A stretch of DNA of 16,247 nucleotides, taken from Fen-999 sp964469455. GTDB lineage: Bacteria > Pseudomonadota > Gammaproteobacteria > Burkholderiales > Rhodocyclaceae. The stretch spans positions 1 through 16,247 of the forward strand of contig CAYXZX010000054.1 in the NCBI GenBank assembly GCA_964469455.1. The letters are read 5' to 3'. Shown one piece after another: positions 8,366 through 16,247 of the stretch (its first letter is position 1; the number at the start of each line of letters is the position of its first letter). Position numbers and translations under genes: made by a program. Below the pieces are notes generated by a model, which was not told the DNA's origin, did no database searches, and saw only the letters and a list, made by a program, of their open reading frames with translations.

Positions 8366-10140
8366 CGCAAGCCCCGCAGCGACAGTAGCCAGTCCTGCCA
8401 GGCCACGACAGGCCCAGGGTCGTCGAAGACCTTGGCACGCGCACCCGCGATACGAGCTGACCAAGCCTCCCGAAGATGAACATCGCTGGCGATGGCAACG
8501 GCCCGACGGACGTAATCATGGTCATCGGCGACGATCAGGTCCATCAGATTCATCAGTTCGAGCATTCCCGCCGTCTGCCGCCCGCGCATGAATCTTCCAG
8601 GCCTCGTCACGACGGGGAGTCCCGCAACCAGGGCATCGAGCGTCGTGTTGCCTCCCGACCAGCCGCTCGTGTCGAGGAGGACGTCGCAGAGACGATTGAG
8701 CGCCAGATACCTGGGCCGCGTCTGATGCGGAAGCAAGCACAATCGATCCATGCCGAGGTTGCGTCGCGCCAGAACAGGCGCCAGGCGACGAAACAGCTGA
8801 CGGTTCATCGCCGGTTCGACCCCTGCGCAAAATACCAGGATGCCGTCTGGATCGGCGGCGAGAATCTCGGCAAGTCGTCCGTCTTCCTCCGGGTGCATCT
8901 TGTAGGGTGGATGAGGCAGCAGATAAAGATGCGCGGACTCGGGCAACCCGAAGTCGGTGCGCGCTAGTCGCTGAACTTCCAAAGGGGGCAGGTAACGCGT
9001 GCCCAGGCCCGGAAACCTTATCAGTTTCTCGGTGTAATGGCCGTCCGCATCTGGAGGCTCCATGATGGCGCATGACAGGAAATAGTCGATGGTCGGAAGG
9101 CCGCTGGTGACTGGATGGCCCCAGGCTGCGCATTGCACGGGCGCGAGCCTCAGGGCGGCCAGCGCATAGGCTCGACCATCCATGCCGAGTTCCGGATATA
9201 CCAGCACGTCCGGCGACGCGTCGCGAATCCGTCGCGCCACATCGGCGAGGGGCATGGCGTCGTCGGCCCTCACAACCCGGCGAGCACCGGCAGTCAGCCG
9301 TGCTGTCATACCGTCCTCGATATGCCCCAGCAGAAAAACCGAGATCTCGAAGCGGTCCGGATCAAGATCGGTCAGCCAGGATCCGAAATAATGCCCAATC
9401 GTGCAATCACGCAGAAACGAACTTGCGAACGCAACCCGCAGGGGCCCTTCGTCCCGCAGTGACAGGTTCGGAGAGCATTCCTGAACTTGCCCGGCGACCA
9501 GCAATCTCACCAGCCGGGCGTATCGCGACTGCAAGGCGCGATCGTCATGCCCCTGATAGGCCAAATAGAAATTGGTATGGCGTTGCAGAGCAAGAAGACA
9601 TGCCGGATCCGACATGCCGCCACTCTCGGCGAGTTCAGTCAGCTCCGCCAGGCCCTCGGCGAAATCCGCGCGAGCGGCATCGATTGCTTCGACGGACGCC
9701 GGCACCGCGGGCAATGCCAGCGCAGCGCCGAAGCGGGCGCGGCAGTTTTTCGGCTCGAGACCGACAAGCTCGCGCAGGCCGCTCCGTGCGAACGAGGCTT
9801 CCCCGACCCGCAGGGCCAACCGTCCCAGGTTTCTCAGTGCCGCGAGGTAGGCCGGCTGGAGTTCCATGGCACGCGAAAATGCGGCCAAGGCCTCTTCATC
9901 ACGCCCTCCGTCCTCAAAGGCGAGGCCCAGATTGTTCCAGGCCTGAACGAAATCGGGCTTCAGGGCCACCGCCTCGGTGAATGCGGCCCTGGCCCCTTCA
10001 AGGTCACCAGCCTCCTGGAGGGCGACACCGAGGTTGTAATGCAGGCCGGGATGCCATGGTGCAACGTCCAGCCCCGCGCGGGCCCTGGCGATGGCTTCGT
10101 CGTGCCGATTCAACGCAGGCGCGCCAAAAGACGGCGCCAC
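8362..10140 (-). CDS. TPR-GT41 (SPINDLY/OGT-like) glycosyltransferase, variant type (OGT-B)
   Basis: 592 residues from GTG 10140. Three full TPRs plus a partial first one cover residues about 10-135; the GT41 region follows. It shares the subtype landmarks of OGT-A: AWGHPVTSG, GLPTIDYFLSC, HYTEKL, YKMHP with the donor-binding Lys, SGGNTTLD and FMRGRQTAG. The active-site His position of classical OGT is Cys (FLRDCTIGHYF). Compared with OGT-A the N-terminus lacks about one and a half TPRs; its first TPR starts mid-helix exactly where the acetyltransferase gene ends. A TTG at 10113, forming TTGA with the upstream stop, is an alternative start matching the 4 bp overlaps elsewhere in this operon. 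It is coupled downstream to the GT-C gene by GTGA. Sugar donor and acceptor are unknown; a protein O-glycosyltransferase or glycan-building role are both possible. Confidence 0.85.
   Translation of the reverse strand: MAPSFGAPALNRHDEAIARARAGLDVAPWHPGLHYNLGVALQEAGDLEGARAAFTEAVALKPDFVQAWNNLGLAFEDGGRDEEALAAFSRAMELQPAYLAALRNLGRLALRVGEASFARSGLRELVGLEPKNCRARFGAALALPAVPASVEAIDAARADFAEGLAELTELAESGGMSDPACLLALQRHTNFYLAYQGHDDRALQSRYARLVRLLVAGQVQECSPNLSLRDEGPLRVAFASSFLRDCTIGHYFGSWLTDLDPDRFEISVFLLGHIEDGMTARLTAGARRVVRADDAMPLADVARRIRDASPDVLVYPELGMDGRAYALAALRLAPVQCAAWGHPVTSGLPTIDYFLSCAIMEPPDADGHYTEKLIRFPGLGTRYLPPLEVQRLARTDFGLPESAHLYLLPHPPYKMHPEEDGRLAEILAADPDGILVFCAGVEPAMNRQLFRRLAPVLARRNLGMDRLCLLPHQTRPRYLALNRLCDVLLDTSGWSGGNTTLDALVAGLPVVTRPGRFMRGRQTAGMLELMNLMDLIVADDHDYVRRAVAIASDVHLREAWSARIAGARAKVFDDPGPVVAWQDWLLSLRGLR
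9099..9147 (-). repeat. Inverted repeat copy 2 (within OGT-B)
   Basis: Reverse-complement partner of 4959-5007, 48 of 49 bases identical, encoding the same 16 residues in frame (codon boundary at 9147). It sits at the homologous position of the second GT41 gene, about 4.1 kb away and in opposite orientation. Confidence 0.9.
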
Positions 10141-10699
10141 GATGCAAGCAACGGACCGTGCCCGTCCCGATAACCGACAACGCGAGCCGGATTGCCGACG
10201 ACCACCGCGTAGGGTTCGACATCTCGGGTAACAACGCTCGCGGCACCCACCACCGCACCGTCCCCGACGCTTCTGCCCTCAAGCACGGTTGCCCCGGCAC
10301 CGATCCATGCACCCCGGCCGATACGAATCGTCCCGCGAGTGATGGGGTTCCGCGCCACGACCGGGTCGTGGCCATGGATGGCGTGGCCCGCCGAGAGCAG
10401 CCGGACATGCGGCCCGATCAGGACATCGTCGGCAATCGACAATCCGCCCTCACCGGAAACATAGCTCCCGACATTGATCATGACCCGGTCACCAACCTCC
10501 AGGCTCGCCGCGTCGTCTCCCAGCAGCAACCGAACGTTGTCGAAAATCGTGACATCCCGGCCCAAGCGGATTGCCGCGTCCGGGTGGGTCGTCTTCGGCC
10601 GGAAAACGCTGACGCTGGGACTGATCCGACATCCTTCACCCATGACGTCGATGCCGTCAAAAACCAGCACCGAAGGCGGGAAGCCGATGAAAGTCTCGC

Positions 10700-10703
<4 letters not shown>
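10110..10703 (-). CDS. Left-handed beta-helix (hexapeptide-repeat) O-acetyltransferase
   Basis: 197 residues. Imperfect hexapeptide repeats of the [LIV]-G-x4 type run through most of the protein, clearest around SIADDVLIGPHVRL, IRIGRGAWIGAGATVL and VGDGAVVGAASVVTRDV. The VVVGNPARVV ending is typical of the WbbJ/NodL/CatB-like sugar acetyltransferases. AGHAIHG holds the likely catalytic His. Such enzymes act as trimers in the cytoplasm and acetylate a sugar, nucleotide sugar or glycan end using acetyl-CoA. ATG 10703 overlaps the Wzt stop (TGA 10702-10700) as ATGA; the frame is open to 10736 but that start is less likely. Its place right after Wzt suggests it acts on the exported glycan, perhaps on its non-reducing end, which is inference. 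The last residues overlap the start of OGT-B. Confidence 0.88.
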
Positions 10704-11898
<1,195 letters not shown>

Positions 11899-11902
<4 letters not shown>

Positions 11903-12726
11903 AGGAAATCCTCAAAGTGCGGCGAGAGCCGGCGGAATGCGCGTAACGCCAACGCTGTCGCCACGGCCGCGGCAAGCCAGGCGAAAACAACCGTCCAGTG
12001 GGGCACTCGAGCACCTTCGATCAGCGCGTCGCGTACCGGCTCGATCAAGTATCGCATGGGGTTCCAGGCCAGGATCGTCTGCAGCCATGGTGGCACCAGG
12101 GTAATCGGATAGAGGATCGGGGTCGCGTAAAAGAGCACCATGAATAACGGCGCGAGAAACTGCTCGACATCGGGCAGGAAGACCTGCAACGCCCCAAGCA
12201 GCAAGGCCATCGCCACCGCCGCGCAAAGCAACGCCACCAGGCCGGTCAGTGCGAGCGGCATGCCGGCGACTGCGAAGCCCACCCCAGTGAGCGCCAACAC
12301 AGACAAAACCAGCACAAAGCCAAGCAGATGAATACCAAACGTGGCAACCACCGCCGCCAGGACCAGCAACTCATTGGGGAAAGCGACCTTCCGGACGAGA
12401 CTCGCATTGGCCCGGATCGACTGAGCGCCGCGCTGCACGCTCTCCTGAAACGCCAACCATGGCCACAGGCCGACCGCGACGAACTCGACAAAGGAATGTT
12501 CGCCCGGCAACCGAACCTGAAAAATCGTCCTGAAGAGCAAGGCGTAGAGTCCAAGGAGCACCAACGGGTGCAGCAGCGCCCACGCCAGACCACCAAGACT
12601 GCCTACGTAACGACTGCGAATCTCCCTCTCGATCAGGGTCAGAAGAAGATCACGATTCTCCCGGAGCAGCAACTTGGTTCGCCGGGCCTCACTACTGGCG
12701 GCCTGGCGCCTTTCCAGCCGACGCAC
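11899..12726 (-). CDS. wzm: ABC-2 type polysaccharide export permease (Wzm-like)
   Basis: 275 residues with six or so membrane segments in the ABC-2 pattern. The N-terminal cytoplasmic amphipathic part contains the coupling-type sequence LIEREIRSRYVGSLGGLAW (residues 31-49), strongly conserved in Wzm/TagG/KpsM permeases. The later segment LFYATPILYPITLVP and WNPMRYLIEPVRD near the C-terminal third are also family hallmarks. It pairs with the downstream Wzt ATPase to move a lipid-linked glycan across the inner membrane. The start is GTG 12726, which overlaps the parvulin gene by 35 bp; no in-frame ATG or GTG closer to that stop gives the full conserved N-terminus. The ribosome site is weak, so translation may depend on coupling to the upstream gene. 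Confidence 0.92.
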
Positions 12727-13627
12727 CTTCGGCTGCCGGCGCTGGCGGCAGTTCCTTCTTCAAGCGGTCAATAGCTTCGGAGTTCAGGATGATCGACTTG
12801 TCGCTAGTGATTCCTTCCATGTAGCGATTCATTTCCGTCGCCACGTATTTCTTTTCCAACTGATCTATCAGGTCTTGCTTGACCTCATCGAAGGACTTCT
12901 GGCGCCCCACCTTCTTGTCGTGGAACTTGATCACGTGAAATCCAAAGGGACTCCGAACAACGGCGCTGATGTCACCCGGCTTCTCGAGCGCAAAAGCAGC
13001 ATCCTCGAACGGCTTGACCATGCGGCCACGAGGGAAACTACCGAGATCGCCCTGATTCGCTTCGACCGAGGGATCGTCGGAATATTCCTTAGCCAGCCCT
13101 GCGAAATCGACTCCCGCGAGAGCCTTGGCCCTCACCTCGTCGGCGCGCTTGCGCGCCTCGTCCTCGGAGCGCCGCTTGGTGTCGACCAGCACATGGGACG
13201 CGTGGACCTGGTCCGATTCGCGGAACTCCTCCGGCTTCAGGCGATACCGTTCTTCCGCCACGGCTGTAAAGTCCGGCACCTTGATCGACTTCTGTAATTG
13301 CGTGACTCGGTGATTCGCCAGAACACGCTCGACGGCCAGGTTCATTTCCTTCTGAATCACCGGATCACGATCGATCCCCGATTGTCGTGCCTCCGCAGCC
13401 AGTGTACGGTTCAGCAGCACGGTGTTAAGCAGTTGGGTAATCCGCTTCAAGCTCAACTGAAAGGCATACTGATCCCTCTCGGGAACCGAGGCCAAGGCCG
13501 CCTGATAATCATTTTGGGAAATGCTCAAGTCACGCCAGCGAACCAATATTGTGTCGTCGGCAGCGTGAGCAACGGTGGCCATGATGCTCGCAGCCACCAC
13601 CCAAATATATCTCGTCGTACTCCTCAT
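12692..13627 (-). CDS. Secreted PpiC-type parvulin peptidyl-prolyl cis-trans isomerase
   Basis: 311 residues. Residues 1-22 form a signal peptide ending AHA|AD, so the enzyme should be periplasmic. An N-terminal helical chaperone-like region (24-135) precedes one parvulin domain (about 139-238) with VHASHVLV, GVDFAGLAKEYSDDPS, GDLGSFPRGRMVKPFE and SPFGFHVIKFHDK. These are conserved rotamase features of the PpiC/PrsA/SurA group. The C-terminus is an Ala/Pro-rich tail. ATG 13627 has GGAGAG at a suitable distance. It is the first gene of the ABC export operon and its end overlaps Wzm. It probably helps fold an outer-membrane or periplasmic protein of the glycan pathway, similar to the parvulins found in exopolysaccharide clusters. 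The substrate is unknown, and the tie to glycan export rests on position alone. Confidence 0.9.
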   Translation of the reverse strand: MRSTTRYIWVVAASIMATVAHAADDTILVRWRDLSISQNDYQAALASVPERDQYAFQLSLKRITQLLNTVLLNRTLAAEARQSGIDRDPVIQKEMNLAVERVLANHRVTQLQKSIKVPDFTAVAEERYRLKPEEFRESDQVHASHVLVDTKRRSEDEARKRADEVRAKALAGVDFAGLAKEYSDDPSVEANQGDLGSFPRGRMVKPFEDAAFALEKPGDISAVVRSPFGFHVIKFHDKKVGRQKSFDEVKQDLIDQLEKKYVATEMNRYMEGITSDKSIILNSEAIDRLKKELPPAPAAEGASAGKAPGRQ

Positions 13628-13775
13628 TCGGCAAACTCTCCATGCAATGCCGGCGTAGCGGAAACAAGGGATCGGATTTTACCGTATCGGGGCCCTCATG
13701 CCGACGCGGTGCGGCGACGGGGGCCAGAATGAGGAATCCGTATAATTGCCGCCGTCCTTCCGAGCAGGCAGAGAA
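13628..13775. other. Divergent promoter region between the parvulin operon and OGT-C
   Basis: 148 bp separate the ATG of the minus operon from the ATG of the plus-strand OGT-C gene. No ORF of its own is evident. On the minus side TAAAAT (13681-13676) could be a -10 for the parvulin/Wzm/Wzt operon, about 50 bp from the start codon, but without a recognisable -35. The plus-side -10 is listed separately. Confidence 0.55.
13741..13746 (+). promoter_or_regulatory. Consensus -10 box (TATAAT) upstream of OGT-C
   Basis: An exact TATAAT lies 29 bp before the ATG at 13776, which would give a short leader of about 23 nt. The expected -35 position (around 13718-13723) is a G-rich run and does not match TTGACA, so it would need an activator or be weak. 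It sits in the gap between two divergent operons, as expected for a promoter. Confidence 0.5.
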
Positions 13776-16142
13776 ATGAAGCCGCCCCCCGCCAATCCTT
13801 CACGGACAAATCAGGTCGCCGCAGGGCGGCCCGAGGTATTGCAACTGGTGTGGGCAGCCTGGCAACTGCAGCAACAGGGCAAACGCGACGAGGCGCGGCT
13901 GAAGTACTTGCGGGCCTTGGAACTCGAGCCGTCCCACCCGGATGCCCTGCACATGCTCGGCATGCTGGCCCACCAGGGCGGCGACGCGGCGCTGGCGGTC
14001 GAGTACTTCGATAAATCCCTGGCATCGGCGCCTGGGAACGCCGATGCCCTATCGAATCAGGGGCTCGCGCTGAAAGATCTGGGCAGGCTCGACGATGCGC
14101 TTCGCTGTTTCGACCGGGCCTTGGCGTTGAAACCGGACTCCGCAGGGGTACACCTCAATCGCGGCATCACCCTGAAGGCATTGGGCAGGGCGGAAGATGC
14201 TCTCGCCAGCTACGACCGCGCCCTTGCCATTGATCCGAACCTGGCCGTCGGGCACTACAATCGCGGCATCGCCCTCCAGGAGGCGGAGCGATTCGATGAG
14301 GCACTGGCCTGCTATTCCCGCGCCATCGCCCTGCGGCCGGGCCATGCTCCGGCAATTGCCAATCGGGGTTATGTCCTGAGGATGCTGGGGGAGAACGAGC
14401 CGGCACTGGCCGATTACGATCGCGCCCTGGCGTTACGCCCCGACAGCGCCGAATACCATTCCGGACGCGGTGTGGTGCTGAAGAATCTCAAGCGCTTCGA
14501 CGAAGCGATCGCATGCCAGGACCGAGCGATCGCGCTCAGGCCCGCGTACGCCGAAGCCCATGTCAGTCGCGGCCTCGCGCAGCAGGAACTCGGACGAACC
14601 GCCGAGGCGCTGGCTGAATGCGACCAAGCGATTATTCTCGCTCCCGAGCTGGCTGCGGCGCATTCCGCCCGAGGGATGATCCTGCAGCAGAGTCAGCGAC
14701 CGGGTGACGCTGTCGCCAGCTACGTCAAGGCGATCGAGCTTGACCCGAAGCTCGGCTTTGCCCAAAGCTCGGCGATACATCTGCACAGCCAGTTGATCGA
14801 CTGGCCGGCGCTCGATCGCGACATGGAAGCACTGCCGGCGCTCATGAGTACCGACATGCCGGGTTTTGCCCCTTTCACGCTGCTCGCGCTACCCGGCGTC
14901 GATGCCCAGACACAGAAGCTGGCCGCCGAACGGTACGCTGCCAATTCCCTGAAGGGGCTGCGGGATGCACCCCTGGTCGATCCGGCCACCTGGAGGCCCC
15001 GAACGCGGCTGCGCATTGGTTATCTTTCGGCGGACATCTACGGACACGCCACCGTGTTTCTGCTGGCAGGCGTACTCGAGGCCCACAACCGGAATCAGGT
15101 CGAGGTCTGGATGTATTCCTATGGCAAGTCGGTGAACGACCCCAGTCGCCAGCGGATCATCGCCGCCTGCGAGCATTTCCTGGATATCGACCCCCTTTCC
15201 GACAGCGATGCCGCCCGGCAGATCGCCCGCGACGACATCGACATCCTGGTCGATCTCAAGGGCTACACCAAGGACTACCGGATCGGCATCACGGCGCGAC
15301 GCCCGTCTCCGGTCATCGTCAGCTGGCTGGGTTACCCGGGGACCCTCGGCGATCGCCGGCTGGCCGACTACATCCTCGGCGATCCGACCGTGACGCCGCT
15401 CGCATGCGCCGCCGAGTTCAGCGAGGCGCTGGCGCTGATGCCCCATTGCTACCAGCCCAACGACAGCCGGCGCCCGCTGGGCCAGCCGCCGACCCGCGAC
15501 GCGGCTGGATTGCCGGGAGACGGATTCGTATTCTGCTCGTTCAACCAGACATACAAGATCCATCGCCCGACCTTCTCGCTCTGGTGTCGACTGCTGGCAA
15601 CGATTCCCGGCAGCGTCATGTGGTTGCTGACGCCGCTGGATGACGTCGCCCGAACCAGGCTTCGTGCCGAGGCAGCGCAGCACGAGATCGACCCCGACCG
15701 CCTCGTGTTCGCACCGCTGGTGCCGCTTCCCGACCATCTGGCAAGGCTGCAGCTTGCCGACCTGGCGCTGGACACCTTTCCATACACGTCCCATACCACA
15801 GGCAGCGATGCACTCTGGGCAGGTGTGCCGCTCATCACCCGTACCGGCGACACTTTTGCGAGCCGGGTGGCCGCCAGCTTGCTCCGGGCCGCCGGCCTGC
15901 CGGAACTCGTGGCCGCGAGTGAAGAAGACTACTTCGCGCTGGCAAGCGAGCTTGCCTCGAACCAGGCTCGCCTTGCGCAGATCAGGGGTCGCCTGACGAA
16001 ATCCCGCGTTGATGCCCCGTTGTTCGACACAGTCCGATTTGCGCGCAACCTGGAACGGATGTACCGGGAGATGTGGTCCAGGCAGGAAAGCGGGAGCAAG
16101 GGCACAATAATGCTGGCTGATCCGCCGGTCGATTCGGCATGA
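13776..16142 (+). CDS. Canonical TPR O-linked GlcNAc transferase-like protein, GT41 (OGT-C)
   Basis: 788 residues. Nine consecutive 34-residue TPRs (about residues 20-325, with repeated NRG..L...GR..EAL..YDRALAL.P) precede a complete GT41 region. Landmarks: RIGYLSADIYGHATVF near 411-426 with the active-site-type His, VSWLGYPGTLGD near 514, FNQTYKIH near 586-593 with the UDP-contacting Lys, SHTTGSDALWAGVPLI near 671, and FASRVAASLL. These match classical OGT closely, so UDP-GlcNAc transfer to Ser/Thr of cytoplasmic proteins is the family expectation; bacterial targets are mostly unknown. ATG 13776 is used because the upstream TTG at 13746 lies inside the TATAAT promoter. It starts a plus-strand operon, and its stop overlaps the next TPR gene as ATGA. 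It differs in subtype from OGT-A and OGT-B. Confidence 0.92.
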   Translation: MKPPPANPSRTNQVAAGRPEVLQLVWAAWQLQQQGKRDEARLKYLRALELEPSHPDALHMLGMLAHQGGDAALAVEYFDKSLASAPGNADALSNQGLALKDLGRLDDALRCFDRALALKPDSAGVHLNRGITLKALGRAEDALASYDRALAIDPNLAVGHYNRGIALQEAERFDEALACYSRAIALRPGHAPAIANRGYVLRMLGENEPALADYDRALALRPDSAEYHSGRGVVLKNLKRFDEAIACQDRAIALRPAYAEAHVSRGLAQQELGRTAEALAECDQAIILAPELAAAHSARGMILQQSQRPGDAVASYVKAIELDPKLGFAQSSAIHLHSQLIDWPALDRDMEALPALMSTDMPGFAPFTLLALPGVDAQTQKLAAERYAANSLKGLRDAPLVDPATWRPRTRLRIGYLSADIYGHATVFLLAGVLEAHNRNQVEVWMYSYGKSVNDPSRQRIIAACEHFLDIDPLSDSDAARQIARDDIDILVDLKGYTKDYRIGITARRPSPVIVSWLGYPGTLGDRRLADYILGDPTVTPLACAAEFSEALALMPHCYQPNDSRRPLGQPPTRDAAGLPGDGFVFCSFNQTYKIHRPTFSLWCRLLATIPGSVMWLLTPLDDVARTRLRAEAAQHEIDPDRLVFAPLVPLPDHLARLQLADLALDTFPYTSHTTGSDALWAGVPLITRTGDTFASRVAASLLRAAGLPELVAASEEDYFALASELASNQARLAQIRGRLTKSRVDAPLFDTVRFARNLERMYREMWSRQESGSKGTIMLADPPVDSA

Positions 16143-16247
16143 AGGGCCAGGATGACGCTTACCGGCTCGCCGGCGCACTGATCGCGGCCGGCCGGCTGCC
16201 CGAAGCGGAGCATGCGCTCGGACAGATCCTGCAGCGCGAGCCCTCCC
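16139..16247 (+). CDS. TPR-containing protein, 5' end only (runs off right edge)
   Basis: ATG 16139 overlaps the OGT-C stop (TGA 16140-16142) as ATGA, and the frame stays open to the window end (36 codons). The peptide begins MKGQDDAYRLAGALIAAG and continues with a helix pair ending EHALGQILQREPS, which reads as a first TPR. The codon use matches its neighbours. It is very likely co-translated with OGT-C. Whether it is another GT41, a TPR-sulfotransferase or a plain TPR scaffold cannot be told from 36 residues. Confidence 0.7.
   Translation, partial: MKGQDDAYRLAGALIAAGRLPEAEHALGQILQREPS

Noticed and set aside
9300..10173. Two overlapping plus-strand frames (226 and 228 codons) antisense to OGT-B
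   Set aside because: They overlap each other and a well supported TPR-GT41 gene, and have no recognisable domains.
13746..13775. TTG start of OGT-C at 13746
   Set aside because: The codon overlaps the TATAAT hexamer; ATG 13776 has better spacing and the extra ten residues carry no family feature.
13776..14800. Tandem DNA repeats in the TPR region of OGT-C
   Set aside because: The 34-residue periodicity is at protein level; the DNA copies are too diverged to count as a tandem DNA repeat or CRISPR-like array.
14889..16178. 429-codon open frame on the minus strand opposite OGT-C
   Set aside because: Composition is low-quality (Arg/Gly/Gln-rich, no motifs) and it lies entirely antisense to a strongly conserved GT41 domain. 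Such frames are expected opposite GC-rich genes.

Overview
The window is a GC-rich, gene-dense stretch of a Gram-negative chromosome. A beta- or gammaproteobacterium is most likely, judging by codon use, a periplasmic parvulin and a Wzm/Wzt-type ABC exporter; the species cannot be named from this sequence. It reads as part of a surface-glycan export and modification locus. It is unusually rich in TPR-linked GT41 (SPINDLY/OGT-like) glycosyltransferases: three complete genes, plus the start of a further TPR protein at the right edge. I see no rRNA, tRNA, CRISPR array, transposase or phage gene.

Left part (1-3566, minus strand). The 5' end of a secreted fibronectin-type-III protein runs off the left edge. 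A 250 bp gap follows with an AT-rich palindrome and -10-like sequence. Next comes a two-gene unit, transcribed GT2 glycosyltransferase then acyltransferase-3 membrane O-acyltransferase, joined by a GTGA stop/start overlap.

Middle (3612-5771, plus strand). A lone TPR-GT41 gene (called OGT-A here) diverges from the GT2 gene and converges on the large minus-strand operon.

Minus-strand operon (13627 down to 5795). In transcription order: a secreted PpiC-type parvulin, ABC-2 permease (Wzm), ABC ATPase with a Wzt-type C-terminal domain, a left-handed beta-helix acetyltransferase, a second TPR-GT41 (OGT-B), a GT-C-fold membrane glycosyltransferase, and a UbiA-family polyprenyl-phosphate phosphoribosyltransferase-like enzyme. 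Every junction except the last overlaps, mostly by 4 bp, so these genes are very probably co-transcribed and translationally coupled.

Right part (13776-16247, plus strand). A canonical OGT with nine TPRs (OGT-C) diverges from the parvulin operon across a 148 bp promoter region with a consensus TATAAT. It is coupled by ATGA to a new TPR gene cut by the window edge.

Working model (inference): cytoplasmic GT2 and GT41 enzymes build or decorate a lipid-linked glycan or proteins, and Wzm/Wzt exports the glycan. The UbiA enzyme makes a polyprenyl-phosphate pentose donor that the GT-C enzyme uses in the periplasm, and the two acyltransferases add O-acyl groups. Most notable are the loss of the usual OGT active-site His in OGT-A and OGT-B, and a 49 bp near-identical, in-frame inverted repeat linking those two genes.
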